Of a stretch of DNA of 64,000 nucleotides, positions 16,309-24,308 are shown one piece after another (within the stretch, counting starts at the first letter, position 1; every line of letters starts with the position of its first letter). The stretch comes from DASYXZ01 sp035946625 (GTDB lineage Bacteria > Acidobacteriota > Terriglobia > UBA7540): the NCBI GenBank assembly GCA_035946625.1, contig DASYZE010000030.1, forward strand, positions 1 to 64,000. The letters run 5' to 3'. The notes below the pieces were generated by a model that was not told the origin of the DNA, ran no database searches, and saw only the letters and a list, made by a program, of their open reading frames with translations. The position numbers were made by a program, and so were the translations under genes.

Positions 16309-16776
16309 TTACAAATACGGGTTTCCCTGTGCATTGAAATCATAAGATGAAACACTGGCGGGAATCCTTAGCTGGGCGTGCACCATGCGGGCAACCATGG
16401 GAAAGGGCGTGGCGCAGGATTGATAAACCTCAAGGTCACGAAGCGCCTCGACTTCTACTTCCTGGCCCAACATGTTTTTCATGGTGTGCAATGTGGATGG
16501 CGACACCCAATAGACTTGGACCGACGGAGTTCCCCGCACGACTCCCGGCAATGCCGTCAACGGGCCAAGGTCCGAAGAGCAGTTTCCTCCCGAGATCTTA
16601 TCGTAATCCCAGAGGCTTAGTGAGAGCGCTTCCGTTCCATCTGTGAGGATGAAGGCAAGAAGCCCCAAGAAATCTGGTTCCTGCTGGAAACGCGGGACAA
16701 CTTCCTGCTCGAAAAACCTGGCTAGTTCCGATTCACCATCATGCTTCACCTTGATGGAAACCGCTCGTGCGAACAT
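16309..16776 (-). CDS. ABM-like dimeric alpha/beta-barrel protein (longer paralogue)
   Basis: The ATG at 16776 (MFARAVSIKVK) follows GAGGGGGG; a GTG nine codons upstream is not supported. The 155-residue protein starts with a ferredoxin-like alpha/beta segment: IKVKHDGESELARFFEQEVV, FLGLLAFILTDGTEALSLSLWD. This resembles antibiotic-biosynthesis-monooxygenase-type dimeric barrels, often seen in small stress proteins. It then continues for about 75 residues with no motif I recognise. The gene at 32881-33177 is clearly homologous over its first 60 residues. Both genes sit behind a block promoter, here 16835-16900. Confidence 0.65.
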   Translation of the reverse strand: MFARAVSIKVKHDGESELARFFEQEVVPRFQQEPDFLGLLAFILTDGTEALSLSLWDYDKISGGNCSSDLGPLTALPGVVRGTPSVQVYWVSPSTLHTMKNMLGQEVEVEALRDLEVYQSCATPFPMVARMVHAQLRIPASVSSYDFNAQGNPYL

Positions 16777-16834
16777 AGGGCCCCCCTCAGATACGCCTCT
16801 CACCGAATTCCGACTGGCAATTCGCAGTGCATCT

Positions 16835-16900
16835 CTTATACCCTCGCGGTCTCGCGCCCGTCAGTTCTGTTATGCACACACGTGTGGTCAAAATCGCTCA
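16835..16900 (-). promoter_or_regulatory. Four-block promoter of the 16309-16776 gene
   Basis: Minus strand: TGAGCGATTTT, GACCACACGTG, TGTGCATAACA, GAACTGACGGG (16857-16900). A 16-bp gap is followed by TATAAG (16835-16840). The leader to the ATG is about 55 nt. Confidence 0.8.
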
Positions 16901-17021
16901 CCCGAATTGATGGATCGATTTTTGCGGCAAGTCCAAGCTTACAAGGGATCGCGCCCGGCTGCCTTGACTCTTTTCGGTCAATGCTGCCGGGCGCTTGTTG
17001 TGGAAACGACCATCTCAGTCT

Positions 17022-18350
17022 TTAGCGAGACTCCATGTCGAGGATTGACCCCAAAATGGCCCCAAGAATTGTGTACTTTCCGCTCGAATAGCTGCCATAT
17101 TGAGATCGGCTGTAGAAACCATCTTCATAGCCGCGTTGGAAGCCCTCGCGGAAGTAGTAGTTGTAGTCTTCCTGGGATACATAATACCCGTCGTAACCAT
17201 AGTTCGCGTCCTGATAGGCGTAAGAGTCTTGGTAGTCGGAGCGCCAGCCATCCTGGCGGTCTGCCTGTCCGGCGAGAAAGCCTTCCTGATACCCGTAATT
17301 CACAGCCTGCCGAAGCATATTGGCGCCGTATTGATTTGTCTCGTAGTACTGCCCGCCACGGTTGTAACGATAGTTCGATGCGGTGTAGAAGTATGGATCG
17401 TTGTTGTAATCGTGGCGATCATACCGCAGGTGTGTGTCCTCCTGACGTTCATGGTCCCAGTATTGTTGCTGATAGCGGTACTGCGCCATGCGCCCCTGCT
17501 GCTGAAGTTCCGCTGTGTGCTGCTCTCCCACACGCTGCCGTTGGTCTAAGTCCTGGCGGTACTGAGTCAGACGCTGCTGCTGCTCCCCAATAAGCTGCTG
17601 TTGGCGTTGTTGTGAGAGACGCTCCTGTTGTTGGTTTTGGGCTTGTTGCCGTTGCTGGACTTGCTGTTGCCAATTCTGGTCCCGCTGCCATTGTCTTTGC
17701 TGCGCAACCTGTTGCTGTTGAGCTTGCTGGTTTTGCTGTTGGACGCGTTGGGCCTGCTGCTTATTCTGATCTTGCTTTTGTTGCTGTTGAGCCCTCTGAT
17801 TATTCAGATCCTGCTGTTGTTGCGCCTGAACGCGCTGTTGCTGCTGCCTATTCTGGTCCTGCTGTTGTTGCGCCTGAACGCGCTGTTGCTGCTGCCTATT
17901 CTGGTCCTGCTGCTGTTGCGCCTGGACACGCTGTTGCTGTCCTCTGTTCTGGTCCTGCTGCTGTTGCGCCTGGACGCGCTGTTGCTGCTGCCTATTCTGG
18001 TCCTGCTGCTGTTGCGCCTGGATGCGCTGTTGATGTCCTCTGTTCTGGACCTGCTGCTGTTGCGCCTGGATGCGCTGTTGATGTCCTCTGTTCTGGACCT
18101 GCTGCTGTTGCGCCTGGGCACGTTGTTGCTGTCCTCTGTTCTGGTTCTGCTGCTGTTGGGTCTGGCCTTGTCCCTTTTGTTGCCCTTGTGGTTTCTTATC
18201 TTGCTGCGGCTGATTGTTCTTTTGCTTTTCTTGCTGCTTCTGGTCTGGTTGCGGTTGTTCCTGGGCGTTGGTCGGTTTGCTTATTCCCGCCAACCACACC
18301 GCGCTGATAGCGATCGCCAACACCATCCGGTTCAAAAAGCTAATTTTCAC
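17022..18350 (-). CDS. Exported Gln-rich repeat protein with Tyr-rich tail
   Basis: The GTG at 18350 (MKISFLNRMVLAIAI) is placed by GAGGAGG 6 nt upstream. The 442-residue protein has a signal peptide (about 1-29, ending TNAQ). Then comes a Gln-rich domain (about 30-300) built on 16-residue repeats of the form QNRGQQQRVQAQQQQD, which continues as irregular Gln-rich coiled-coil-like sequence. The C-terminal domain (about 305-442) is rich in Tyr, Asp and Gly (YGYQEGFLAGQADRQDGW, REGFQRGYEDGFYSRSQYG). No enzyme motif is seen. It probably forms an extended or aggregating surface or periplasmic structure. The 6538-7119 gene has the same architecture, and both have block promoters. Confidence 0.8.
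   Translation of the reverse strand: MKISFLNRMVLAIAISAVWLAGISKPTNAQEQPQPDQKQQEKQKNNQPQQDKKPQGQQKGQGQTQQQQNQNRGQQQRAQAQQQQVQNRGHQQRIQAQQQQVQNRGHQQRIQAQQQQDQNRQQQQRVQAQQQQDQNRGQQQRVQAQQQQDQNRQQQQRVQAQQQQDQNRQQQQRVQAQQQQDLNNQRAQQQQKQDQNKQQAQRVQQQNQQAQQQQVAQQRQWQRDQNWQQQVQQRQQAQNQQQERLSQQRQQQLIGEQQQRLTQYRQDLDQRQRVGEQHTAELQQQGRMAQYRYQQQYWDHERQEDTHLRYDRHDYNNDPYFYTASNYRYNRGGQYYETNQYGANMLRQAVNYGYQEGFLAGQADRQDGWRSDYQDSYAYQDANYGYDGYYVSQEDYNYYFREGFQRGYEDGFYSRSQYGSYSSGKYTILGAILGSILDMESR
17809..18150. repeat. Tandem 48-bp coding repeats
   Basis: About seven units of 48 bp (16 codons) inside the Gln-rich gene. Their last positions alternate GTC/GAC or GGT/CAG variants, so units differ by few bases. The units are contiguous with no spacers, and the period is a multiple of three, so copy-number change keeps the frame. 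Confidence 0.85.
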
Positions 18351-18500
18351 GACGCACCTCCTCGAAAATCCAATCGCTGCACGGGATACCACCCAAGTTG
18401 AGAGGCCGCGTGGAGCCTGAAAATCAGGATCGGAAATAATCTCTTGGCCATGCTTCCGTCCGCATCCCGCCCGATCCTGGGCCGAACGCGGGACACAAGG

Positions 18501-18565
18501 GTTATACTGTGTTGGCGCTGGGATGTCTGTTCATTGCGGCTCGCCGGTTAGGTCAATATTGCTCA
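18501..18565 (-). promoter_or_regulatory. Four-block promoter of the Gln-rich repeat gene
   Basis: Minus strand: TGAGCAATATT, GACCTAACCGG, CGAGCCGCAAT, GAACAGACATC (18522-18565). A 15-bp gap is followed by TATAAC (18501-18506). It is nearly identical to the copy at 12215-12279 through all four blocks. Confidence 0.8.
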
Positions 18566-18630
18566 TCGTAACAGATGACGGGGAAAGCTTCAGTGTGGGG
18601 CGAGTGTAAATGACCAGGGGTTCGACGCCC

Positions 18631-19287
18631 CTAGTCCTGCAAGGCCGCACTGAGGAGGCCGCCGTGGATCGTTAACCCGCTTCCGTTGTACTCGACAAGG
18701 CCGAGCTTCCTGAACCTGTTCATGAAATGACTGACCCGGGATCGTGTGGTACCGATCATTTCCGCGAGGGTCTGTTGATTGATGTGGGGAATCACTGACT
18801 CGAGCTCCCCTTCCTTGCCAAAGTGATCCAACGACAAAAGGACACGGGCTAGACGCTTTTCGCTTGAATTGAAGAGTAAACCCACCAAATCTTCCTGGAT
18901 TCGACCCACACGAGAAACCAGAAATGAGATAAAGCGTTCAGCAAAAGCTGGGTCTTGACGGATGAAGCGAACCAAGGTTTCTCTTTTCAGGCGGACAATG
19001 ATGGACGGCTGAATTGTCGTCGCCGTGGACCACCGCCGTGATTGCTTCACCAGACAGCCCTCTCCGAAGGAGTCACCTCGCCCCAAAATGGCGACGACAG
19101 CTTTCTTCCCTCGTTTGCCTTCAACCGTGAGCCTTACATTGCCTTGCTGGATGTTGAACATCGAATCCGCGGTGTCCCCCTGCAAATAGATGTCCTGTTG
19201 GTTTCGGTATTCTCGAGTCGTCTTTTGAGCGCCGACATTCTTAAAGAAATCCCGGGATTTGCGGATGGGAATTTGATTGTCTTTCAT
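18631..19287 (-). CDS. Crp/Fnr-family transcription regulator A
   Basis: The ATG at 19287 (MKDNQIPIRKSRDFF) follows GGAGA; the longer frame reaches back into the response-regulator gene. The 218-residue protein has a cyclic-nucleotide-binding fold (about 15-130) with GRGDSFGEGCLV. A dimer helix follows, then a Crp-type winged helix (about 150-205) with INQQTLAEMIGTTRSRVSHFMNRFRKLGLVEY, whose recognition helix TTRSRVSHFMNRF is shared with the two paralogues downstream. No Fnr-type N-terminal cysteines are present, so an Fe-S sensor is unlikely; the ligand is unknown. It lies 79 bp after the response-regulator gene and is probably cotranscribed with it. Confidence 0.88.
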   Translation of the reverse strand: MKDNQIPIRKSRDFFKNVGAQKTTREYRNQQDIYLQGDTADSMFNIQQGNVRLTVEGKRGKKAVVAILGRGDSFGEGCLVKQSRRWSTATTIQPSIIVRLKRETLVRFIRQDPAFAERFISFLVSRVGRIQEDLVGLLFNSSEKRLARVLLSLDHFGKEGELESVIPHINQQTLAEMIGTTRSRVSHFMNRFRKLGLVEYNGSGLTIHGGLLSAALQD

Positions 19288-19366
19288 GTTTGTCTCCAAA
19301 GGCTCCAATTTCGTAACAGGGGCGCTTTCTCCATGCCAGCCTCTCTCGAACCTGGAGCGAGGCGCC

Positions 19367-19945
19367 CTACTCGGGATCTGAGCTCTCAGCCAAATATGGG
19401 ATGCGAGCCTCACAATGAAGACACGTGGCTGTCCGCTCAATCGACTTAATCTCGGGAGAACTCTCCAATTGGAATTCACGCAGACAGTCTGTGCAAGTCA
19501 GGACGATATAGGCCGCGCCGTTCCGGAGTGTCCGAACAGGGGTACTGATTACTTGCCGGGAGTTAGGGTGTTCAGGCGTTTTCTCAGCCAGGGTTCGGAC
19601 TGCATGCAATAGATCGGGGAGCTTAAGCGAACCCTTTGCAAACCAGCCATCGGGCCTGAATTCCGGCGGAAATTCGTGTGGAGTTGATCCCGAGAAGACG
19701 ATTACCGGGATTTGAGGGAAGCGCCTGCGCACCACCGTAATAAACTCGACTCCTGACATTCGGGGCATCTGAAGATCAGAAATAATGACATGAGGGTGCG
19801 AATTGCGAAGCTTTACCAGGGCGTCGATTCCGTCCCGCGCCTCTTGTGCTTCGAAGCCCGCATTTCTCAACTCCATGGATAGAACGTCCCGAATGGCGGG
19901 CTCGTCGTCCACGAGCAAAACGCAACTGGCTGAAGGGTTGGGCAT
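19367..19945 (-). CDS. Response regulator receiver with C-terminal Cys4 tail
   Basis: A 192-residue protein. Residues 8-120 are a complete receiver domain: acidic pair Asp13-Asp14, phospho-acceptor Asp57 (ISDLQMPRMSGVEF) and Lys104 (WFAKG). Instead of a DNA-binding domain the C-terminus (about 130-185) carries CTDC (151-154) and CLHC (175-178). These four cysteines are spaced like a zinc ribbon. The start is set by AAGGGGA before the ATG. The output may be protein-protein or nucleic-acid binding through the zinc site. A close relative of this receiver, with a large deletion, is the N-terminus of the sigma54 activator at 29076-30596. A block promoter precedes it and Crp/Fnr regulator A follows. 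Confidence 0.85.
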   Translation of the reverse strand: MPNPSASCVLLVDDEPAIRDVLSMELRNAGFEAQEARDGIDALVKLRNSHPHVIISDLQMPRMSGVEFITVVRRRFPQIPVIVFSGSTPHEFPPEFRPDGWFAKGSLKLPDLLHAVRTLAEKTPEHPNSRQVISTPVRTLRNGAAYIVLTCTDCLREFQLESSPEIKSIERTATCLHCEARIPYLAESSDPE

Positions 19946-19988
19946 AATGTTCCCCTTATGAACCTAGATGAGCTATCCCCAATGACCA

Positions 19989-20053
19989 ACACTAAAGGAG
20001 AGTGATTCGCGCGTCTGCCCAATACGGCTCACACATGTGGTCAAAATTGCTCA
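19989..20053 (-). promoter_or_regulatory. Four-block promoter of the receiver-Cys4 gene
   Basis: Minus strand: TGAGCAATTTT, GACCACATGTG, TGAGCCGTATT, GGGCAGACGCG (20010-20053). TAGTGT sits at the usual 15-bp gap (19989-19994). The -10 is weaker than in other copies, which may mean stronger dependence on an activator. Confidence 0.7.
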
Positions 20054-20136
20054 CCCCAATTCGACGGCGAGGTCCGGCGCACTCAGAGCAAGCCGTCGAT
20101 TTTTGCATCCCGAACCCATTTGGCTTGTTCAGGCGC

Positions 20137-20286
20137 TCACGCTGATGATCTTCGACCGGTGAGCAAGTTCCAAATCAATACAATCACGGCAACCACGAGC
20201 AATGTGTGGATCAGGCCTCCGCCAACGTTTAGCGAAAAGCCCAGCAACCACAGAATTATCAGGACGACGAAAACCGTCCAAAGCAT
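20137..20286 (-). CDS. lmo0937-type small membrane protein
   Basis: A 49-residue frame with GGAGG about 8 nt upstream of the ATG. The product starts MLWTVFVVLIILWLLGF, has a Gly-rich turn (NVGGGLIHTLL), a second helix and the basic end LLTGRRSSA. This is the pattern of the lmo0937 family, two-helix membrane proteins of about 50 residues and unknown function often linked to stress. It has its own block promoter (20350-20414) about 65 bp upstream, so the gene is expressed alone. Confidence 0.88.
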   Translation of the reverse strand: MLWTVFVVLIILWLLGFSLNVGGGLIHTLLVVAVIVLIWNLLTGRRSSA

Positions 20287-20349
20287 GTTGATCCTCCCCC
20301 CTAACATCCTTTTTCGGACGACTCCTGGCTGGAAGTTAGAGGCACACCA

Positions 20350-20414
20350 CTTATACCTTGCTGGAGTTTAGGAGTCTGTCCATTGCGGCTCACACGTGTG
20401 GTCAGAATTGCTCG
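20350..20414 (-). promoter_or_regulatory. Four-block promoter of the lmo0937-type gene
   Basis: Minus strand: CGAGCAATTCT, GACCACACGTG, TGAGCCGCAAT, GGACAGACTCC (20371-20414). A 15-bp gap is followed by TATAAG (20350-20355). Blocks 1-3 are close to consensus. Confidence 0.8.
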
Positions 20415-20591
20415 CTCCGGTTAAACGGTGAGACGCACGCGGGATAAAGGCATTTCCTCGCTGTGTGGGGTAGGGCCAGGTTTCGCTTTCGACGAGATCT
20501 TTTTCCAAAAATGCCAGGGGCATGAGTGCGATGGTGTGGTACCTGCCACCTTCGTCCACCCCTCGTTTGTCCCAGGAATGGCAAGACCGAC

Positions 20592-21095
20592 TTATTCAAC
20601 GACCCAGGTCGTGAAACCTTTCCCCAGGCGGACAAGTTCATCAGCTGGATTGTTTTGGAGATGTTCACGAAGCCAGGAGAGCGAACGTCGCCCAACGACA
20701 ATTGTGTGACACCCGCGCTCTCGCGCCAACTTTAGGATTTCTATGGGTGCATTTCTTCTGTCGCTGGGATAGCAGAATTGAACTTCGATTTCTCCTCTCG
20801 CAAATCCAGCCCGGCGCAAATCTGCATAGGCATGTTCCAAAGACGCTGACAGCTTTCTCTTTGCTGCCGCCACCCAGAGATGCCGGCTGGCGCGCAGACG
20901 AGCTTCAAGCCGATCTTCCTTCTGGGTAGCATCAGCGGCCCCGGACTCTCTCATTCCGCCCGGGGGCAAGGGCAGGGTATGCGCCAGGCATACCCGAAAG
21001 CCCCGGCGTCCTCCTAACATTTGAGCCACGTAAGCCACAGCTCGTAGTGATGCGAGCGAATTGTCGACAACGACAAGCAGTTTACTAATCGCCAT
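20592..21095 (-). CDS. Universal stress protein (UspA-like)
   Basis: A 167-residue single-domain protein with the Usp fold. The first strand is KLLVVVDNSLASLRAVAYVAQML, followed by a charged helical middle and a final strand/loop TIVVGRRSLSWLREHLQNNPADELVR. The usual ATP-binding GxxGxxGS(S/T) loop is replaced here by GRRSLSWLREH. This version may not bind ATP in the standard way. Cytosolic. It stands alone, with no block promoter directly upstream, but lies inside the stress region. Partner and stimulus are unknown. Confidence 0.8.
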   Translation of the reverse strand: MAISKLLVVVDNSLASLRAVAYVAQMLGGRRGFRVCLAHTLPLPPGGMRESGAADATQKEDRLEARLRASRHLWVAAAKRKLSASLEHAYADLRRAGFARGEIEVQFCYPSDRRNAPIEILKLARERGCHTIVVGRRSLSWLREHLQNNPADELVRLGKGFTTWVVE

Positions 21096-21231
21096 TTTGG
21101 TTCTCCTCGGGCTTTTCGCTGATTTCGGAGCACAGCGGAGAGCAGGTTATGCTGCAGAAGCCATTTTCAAAAGTTCTGACGAACCGGCACCAGTCTGTGA
21201 GCATGGCCACCAGGCATACGAACTCTCGGCT

Positions 21232-22044
21232 TCATCGCGCTACGGGCGGTTCCTGGTCGGTGGGAATTCCGACCACGTAGCGATAGAAGGCGGCGGCCCG
21301 GTTGACCGCGGAAGATTCGTTGCCCGTGACCAGCCGGCTCGCGTTCTTTCCTGTACGCACAAGGCTGTAGAATCGCCAAATGTTTTCCGATTCTCTGTCC
21401 AGAAAACAGATCGACTGCATCTCACCGGGAGGGAGGAGAGTTATAAAGAGATAGTGAATCGCGCTGACATTCTCCACATCAATGACTAGCCGGTCCGCCG
21501 AGACTCCGGCAATGATCATGCGGTAGACCTCTTTGCCAGTACGGTTATCGACCTGTTCATAGTAGAGGACCTGGCCTTCCTTCATCTCATCGGGCGAGAA
21601 GTCTCCACGGCGTTGGCCAGACTGGGGGCCGGTCAGAGCGTAGGCGTCCACAATGAGTGTTTGCCATTGCTTTTGAGAGGTCGACCAATAGCGCATGCCC
21701 GCCAGTTCTGAAATTGCCCCGATGTGGCGAAGCAAGCCCTCGGCTTCCGAGGCATTTCGAAATCGCGCGCTTGTAGTGACCAACGTTGTAAAACCCACCG
21801 CTGCCCACCCGGTGCACGCGGGCGGCCTCCAGTCGAGGCCGAAATCAGGCTTGCTCCATGACTTGACAGTGGCTGAATCATCCAGGCCAGGATAGGGCGG
21901 AACCGTTTCCTTTCCGCAGGGCGGCTGCGGTCCCGATTGCGCATAGCCCCGCACCTGGCAAAGCAGTAAGGCCAACAAAGCGAGTCGAACGAGGCGCCAG
22001 GTCCAAGTCCGGACAATTGGCTCATGCCGTCGATTTGTGCTCAT
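21232..22044 (-). CDS. Exported protein of unknown function
   Basis: A start at 22044 (MSTNRRHEPIVRTW) gives a 270-residue protein with a signal helix (about 18-35, LALLALLLCQVRGYAQ). A longer GTG start at 22125 is possible, and neither has a strong ribosome binding site. The mature part has paired cysteines (PPCGKE, RPPACTGW) and mixed alpha/beta sequence ending YRYVVGIPTDQEPP. I do not recognise the family. It lies between the universal stress gene and the Crp/Fnr pair on the same strand. Probably periplasmic; no catalytic motif is visible. Confidence 0.65.
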   Translation of the reverse strand: MSTNRRHEPIVRTWTWRLVRLALLALLLCQVRGYAQSGPQPPCGKETVPPYPGLDDSATVKSWSKPDFGLDWRPPACTGWAAVGFTTLVTTSARFRNASEAEGLLRHIGAISELAGMRYWSTSQKQWQTLIVDAYALTGPQSGQRRGDFSPDEMKEGQVLYYEQVDNRTGKEVYRMIIAGVSADRLVIDVENVSAIHYLFITLLPPGEMQSICFLDRESENIWRFYSLVRTGKNASRLVTGNESSAVNRAAAFYRYVVGIPTDQEPPVAR

Positions 22045-22232
22045 CTGATTACCAAGGTTTTTGCCCGGGACCCAGGTTTGGTGCAAACAAAGCGTTCGAT
22101 TAAAACTTGACAGGCAATTCTTCACGTGGAGTCTCTAAAAACGGAGCAGTGTCTTCCACCTGTTTTTAGCCAATGAGAGAGTCTGACCGCGCTAAGCGGG
22201 CACGGGATTAGCTTGGAGATGTTGCACGTAAA

Positions 22233-22925
22233 CTAGTCGTTCAGGACGACGCTGAGGAGGCCGCTATTTACGGACAATCCGCCGTTATCGGAATAATCGA
22301 CGAAGCCCAGCGTCCTGAACTTGTTCATGAAGTGGCTGATCCGCGACCGCGTTGTACCCACCATTTGGGCGAGGTCTTCCTGATTGATCCTGGGGTGTAT
22401 TGGTTCGGATTTGCTTTCCTTGCCAAAGCGAGCCAGCAATAACAAAGTTCGAGCCAGGCGCTTCTCGCTGGAGTTGAAAAGCTGGTCCACCAGATCACCT
22501 TCGAACCGGATGTTGCGCGAGAGCAAATGAGTAGTGAACAACTCGGAGACGCCGTGCCGTTCGTGAAGCATCCGCAACATCAGCGCCTTATCAATTTTTG
22601 CCATGGAGCAATCAGCCAAGGTGCTCGCCGATGAGATGCGTAGCAGTTGTCCGGCCAGACAACCCTCCCCGAAGAATTCGCCGGCATGCAGAATCGAAAC
22701 AATCGCCTCCTTCCCCTGAGCGGAGGTCACCGAGATTTTCACTTTACCCTTTCGCAAAAAGAATAAAGAGTCCGCGGGATTTCCCTGAGAGAAGATGGTG
22801 CGGTTCGCTCCGTACTCAGCATATTGGGTCCCACCGTTAAAAGCGGCGATAAGCGCTTCCCAATCGATGGATTGTTTCTTTTTGATTTCAGCAACAACTT
22901 TTGGCTTGCTTTTACCATCTGCCAT
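22233..22925 (-). CDS. Crp/Fnr-family transcription regulator B
   Basis: The ATG at 22925 (MADGKSKPKVV) follows AGAGGTG. The 230-residue protein has the cyclic-nucleotide-binding fold (about 35-145: YGANRTIFSQGNPADSLFFL, GEFFGEGCLAGQ) and a Crp-type winged helix (about 165-222: INQEDLAQMVGTTRSRISHF). It lacks Fnr cysteines. It is nearly identical to regulator C (23160-24101) through most of its length and more distantly related to regulator A. Such redundancy suggests recent tandem duplication. It has its own block promoter (23031-23095), making it a likely member of, and perhaps a contributor to, the local regulon. Confidence 0.9.
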   Translation of the reverse strand: MADGKSKPKVVAEIKKKQSIDWEALIAAFNGGTQYAEYGANRTIFSQGNPADSLFFLRKGKVKISVTSAQGKEAIVSILHAGEFFGEGCLAGQLLRISSASTLADCSMAKIDKALMLRMLHERHGVSELFTTHLLSRNIRFEGDLVDQLFNSSEKRLARTLLLLARFGKESKSEPIHPRINQEDLAQMVGTTRSRISHFMNKFRTLGFVDYSDNGGLSVNSGLLSVVLND

Positions 22926-23030
22926 AATCACCTCTATCTACTTGCCAACGGGGAGCGGTACGTCACAAGGGCGATTGGCGCTCCTGCTTACCTGTTTCCC
23001 GTTGATAGGAAACACTATCCGCAGACAATG

Positions 23031-23095
23031 ATGGTAGGCCCAGCGACTCCGGATGTCAGTTCAACATTGCTCATACGGGTGGTCAATATTGCTCG
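23031..23095 (-). promoter_or_regulatory. Four-block promoter of Crp/Fnr regulator B
   Basis: Minus strand: CGAGCAATATT, GACCACCCGTA, TGAGCAATGTT, GAACTGACATC (23052-23095). TACCAT sits at the usual 15-bp gap (23031-23036). The -10 is weak but the four blocks are strong. Confidence 0.75.
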
Positions 23096-23159
23096 CCGCA
23101 GTCAAGCGAGCAAGGAAATACATGGGGTGGAAGGAATTAGCGGAGGTTTGAAGCCGGCC

Positions 23160-24101
23160 CTAGTCTTTCAAGACGACGCCCAGGAGGCCGCTATTCACCG
23201 TCAATCCGCCGTTGTCGGAATAATCGACAAATCCCAGCGTCCTGAACTTATTCATGAAGTGGCTGACCCGAGACCGGGTGGTGCCCACCATCTGGGCCAG
23301 GTCTTCCTGGTTGATCCTGGGGTGTACAGATTCAGATTTGCTTTCCTTGCCGAAATGAGCGAGCAACAAGAGGATGCGAGCCAGGCGCTTCTCGCTGGAG
23401 TTGAAAAGTTGGTCCACCAAATCTCCTTCGAAACGGGTGTTGCGCGAGAGCAGATGAGTGACAAACAACTCCGAGACGCCGTGCCGTTCATGCAGCATGC
23501 GAGCCATCAGTGCCTTATCAATCTTAGCCAAAGAGCAATCGGTCAGTGTGAAGGCGGATGAAATGCGTAAAAGCTGTCCGGCCAGGCATCCCTCGCCGAA
23601 AAAATCACCATCGGTGATGAGCGCAACAATCGCTTCTTTCCCCTGGGCGGAAGTCACTGAGACTTTCACTTTGCCTTTTCGGATATAGAACAAGGAATCC
23701 GCGGGATTTCCCTGAGAGAAGATGGTGCGATTCGCCCCGTACTCAATATGCTTGGTCCCGTCATCAAAATCGGAAATGAGCTCTTCCCAATCGGCCGGCG
23801 GTTTTTTCTTTTCGGCAATCATCTCCTTAGATGTGTTTTTGTTACGCGGCATAACCGCACTCCCCTTCATGCTAATTGGGGCACCAATGACAGGAATTTG
23901 TTTGCTCGTCATAACACTCTCCGTCTGCTTGGTGAAGATATCGCGGCTTGCGGCGTATGCCGGAACAGTATTCCCGCCGGCGATTCCCGCGAGGGTGGAT
24001 TCCCAAATGGCAAATTGGCGTTTCTTGTCCGCTGTGATAACCATCTTCCGATGATCGACAGGGGAACTCCTCCTAGGAGCCACCACAACATTACTTCCCA
24101 T
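23160..24101 (-). CDS. Crp/Fnr-family regulator C with fused N-terminal paralogue remnant
   Basis: From the ATG at 24101 (GAGGTG upstream) the frame encodes 313 residues. Residues about 84-313 are a complete Crp/Fnr protein almost identical to regulator B, with YGANRTIFSQGNPADSLFYI and a TTRSRVSHFMNKF recognition helix. The first 83 residues contain ADKKRQFAIWESTLAGIAGG and YAASRDIFTKQ. These align with the N-terminus of the same family, so the extension looks like a truncated third copy joined in frame. A second start at 23852, with GGGGAG in front, would give exactly 230 residues, the length of regulator B. The shorter form is probably the functional one. Confidence 0.85.
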   Translation of the reverse strand: MGSNVVVAPRRSSPVDHRKMVITADKKRQFAIWESTLAGIAGGNTVPAYAASRDIFTKQTESVMTSKQIPVIGAPISMKGSAVMPRNKNTSKEMIAEKKKPPADWEELISDFDDGTKHIEYGANRTIFSQGNPADSLFYIRKGKVKVSVTSAQGKEAIVALITDGDFFGEGCLAGQLLRISSAFTLTDCSLAKIDKALMARMLHERHGVSELFVTHLLSRNTRFEGDLVDQLFNSSEKRLARILLLLAHFGKESKSESVHPRINQEDLAQMVGTTRSRVSHFMNKFRTLGFVDYSDNGGLTVNSGLLGVVLKD

Positions 24102-24308
24102 AATCACCTCCGGTTGAAGCCAGCGAAATGGTTTTTCTCACCATGGAGCTTTCAGAGTAACTCATGACGCCGATAGCGTCCATCAGCCGCAGGCTGATTC
24201 TTTTGTAGGTCTTTGGGGGAGAAAGGTCGTCGGTGTTTGTCTTACAGGAATGCTTAAGGTGGGAAAAGAGGTTGCAGCCTTGACGGTCGGCCCACCTTGG
24301 GCAATTTC

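Noticed and set aside
17809..18150. CRISPR-like periodic repeats
   Set aside because: Units are contiguous, without spacers, in frame, and encode Gln-rich protein.
17612..18401. Leu- or Ala/Val-rich plus frames opposite the Gln repeats
   Set aside because: These are mirror translations of CAG/CTG-rich repeats, not membrane proteins.
20376..20404. CACACGTGTG palindrome as a Crp/Fnr site
   Set aside because: It appears only in some copies of the block promoter (20371-20414, 16857-16900); the feature common to all copies is the 11-bp direct repeat, not the palindrome.
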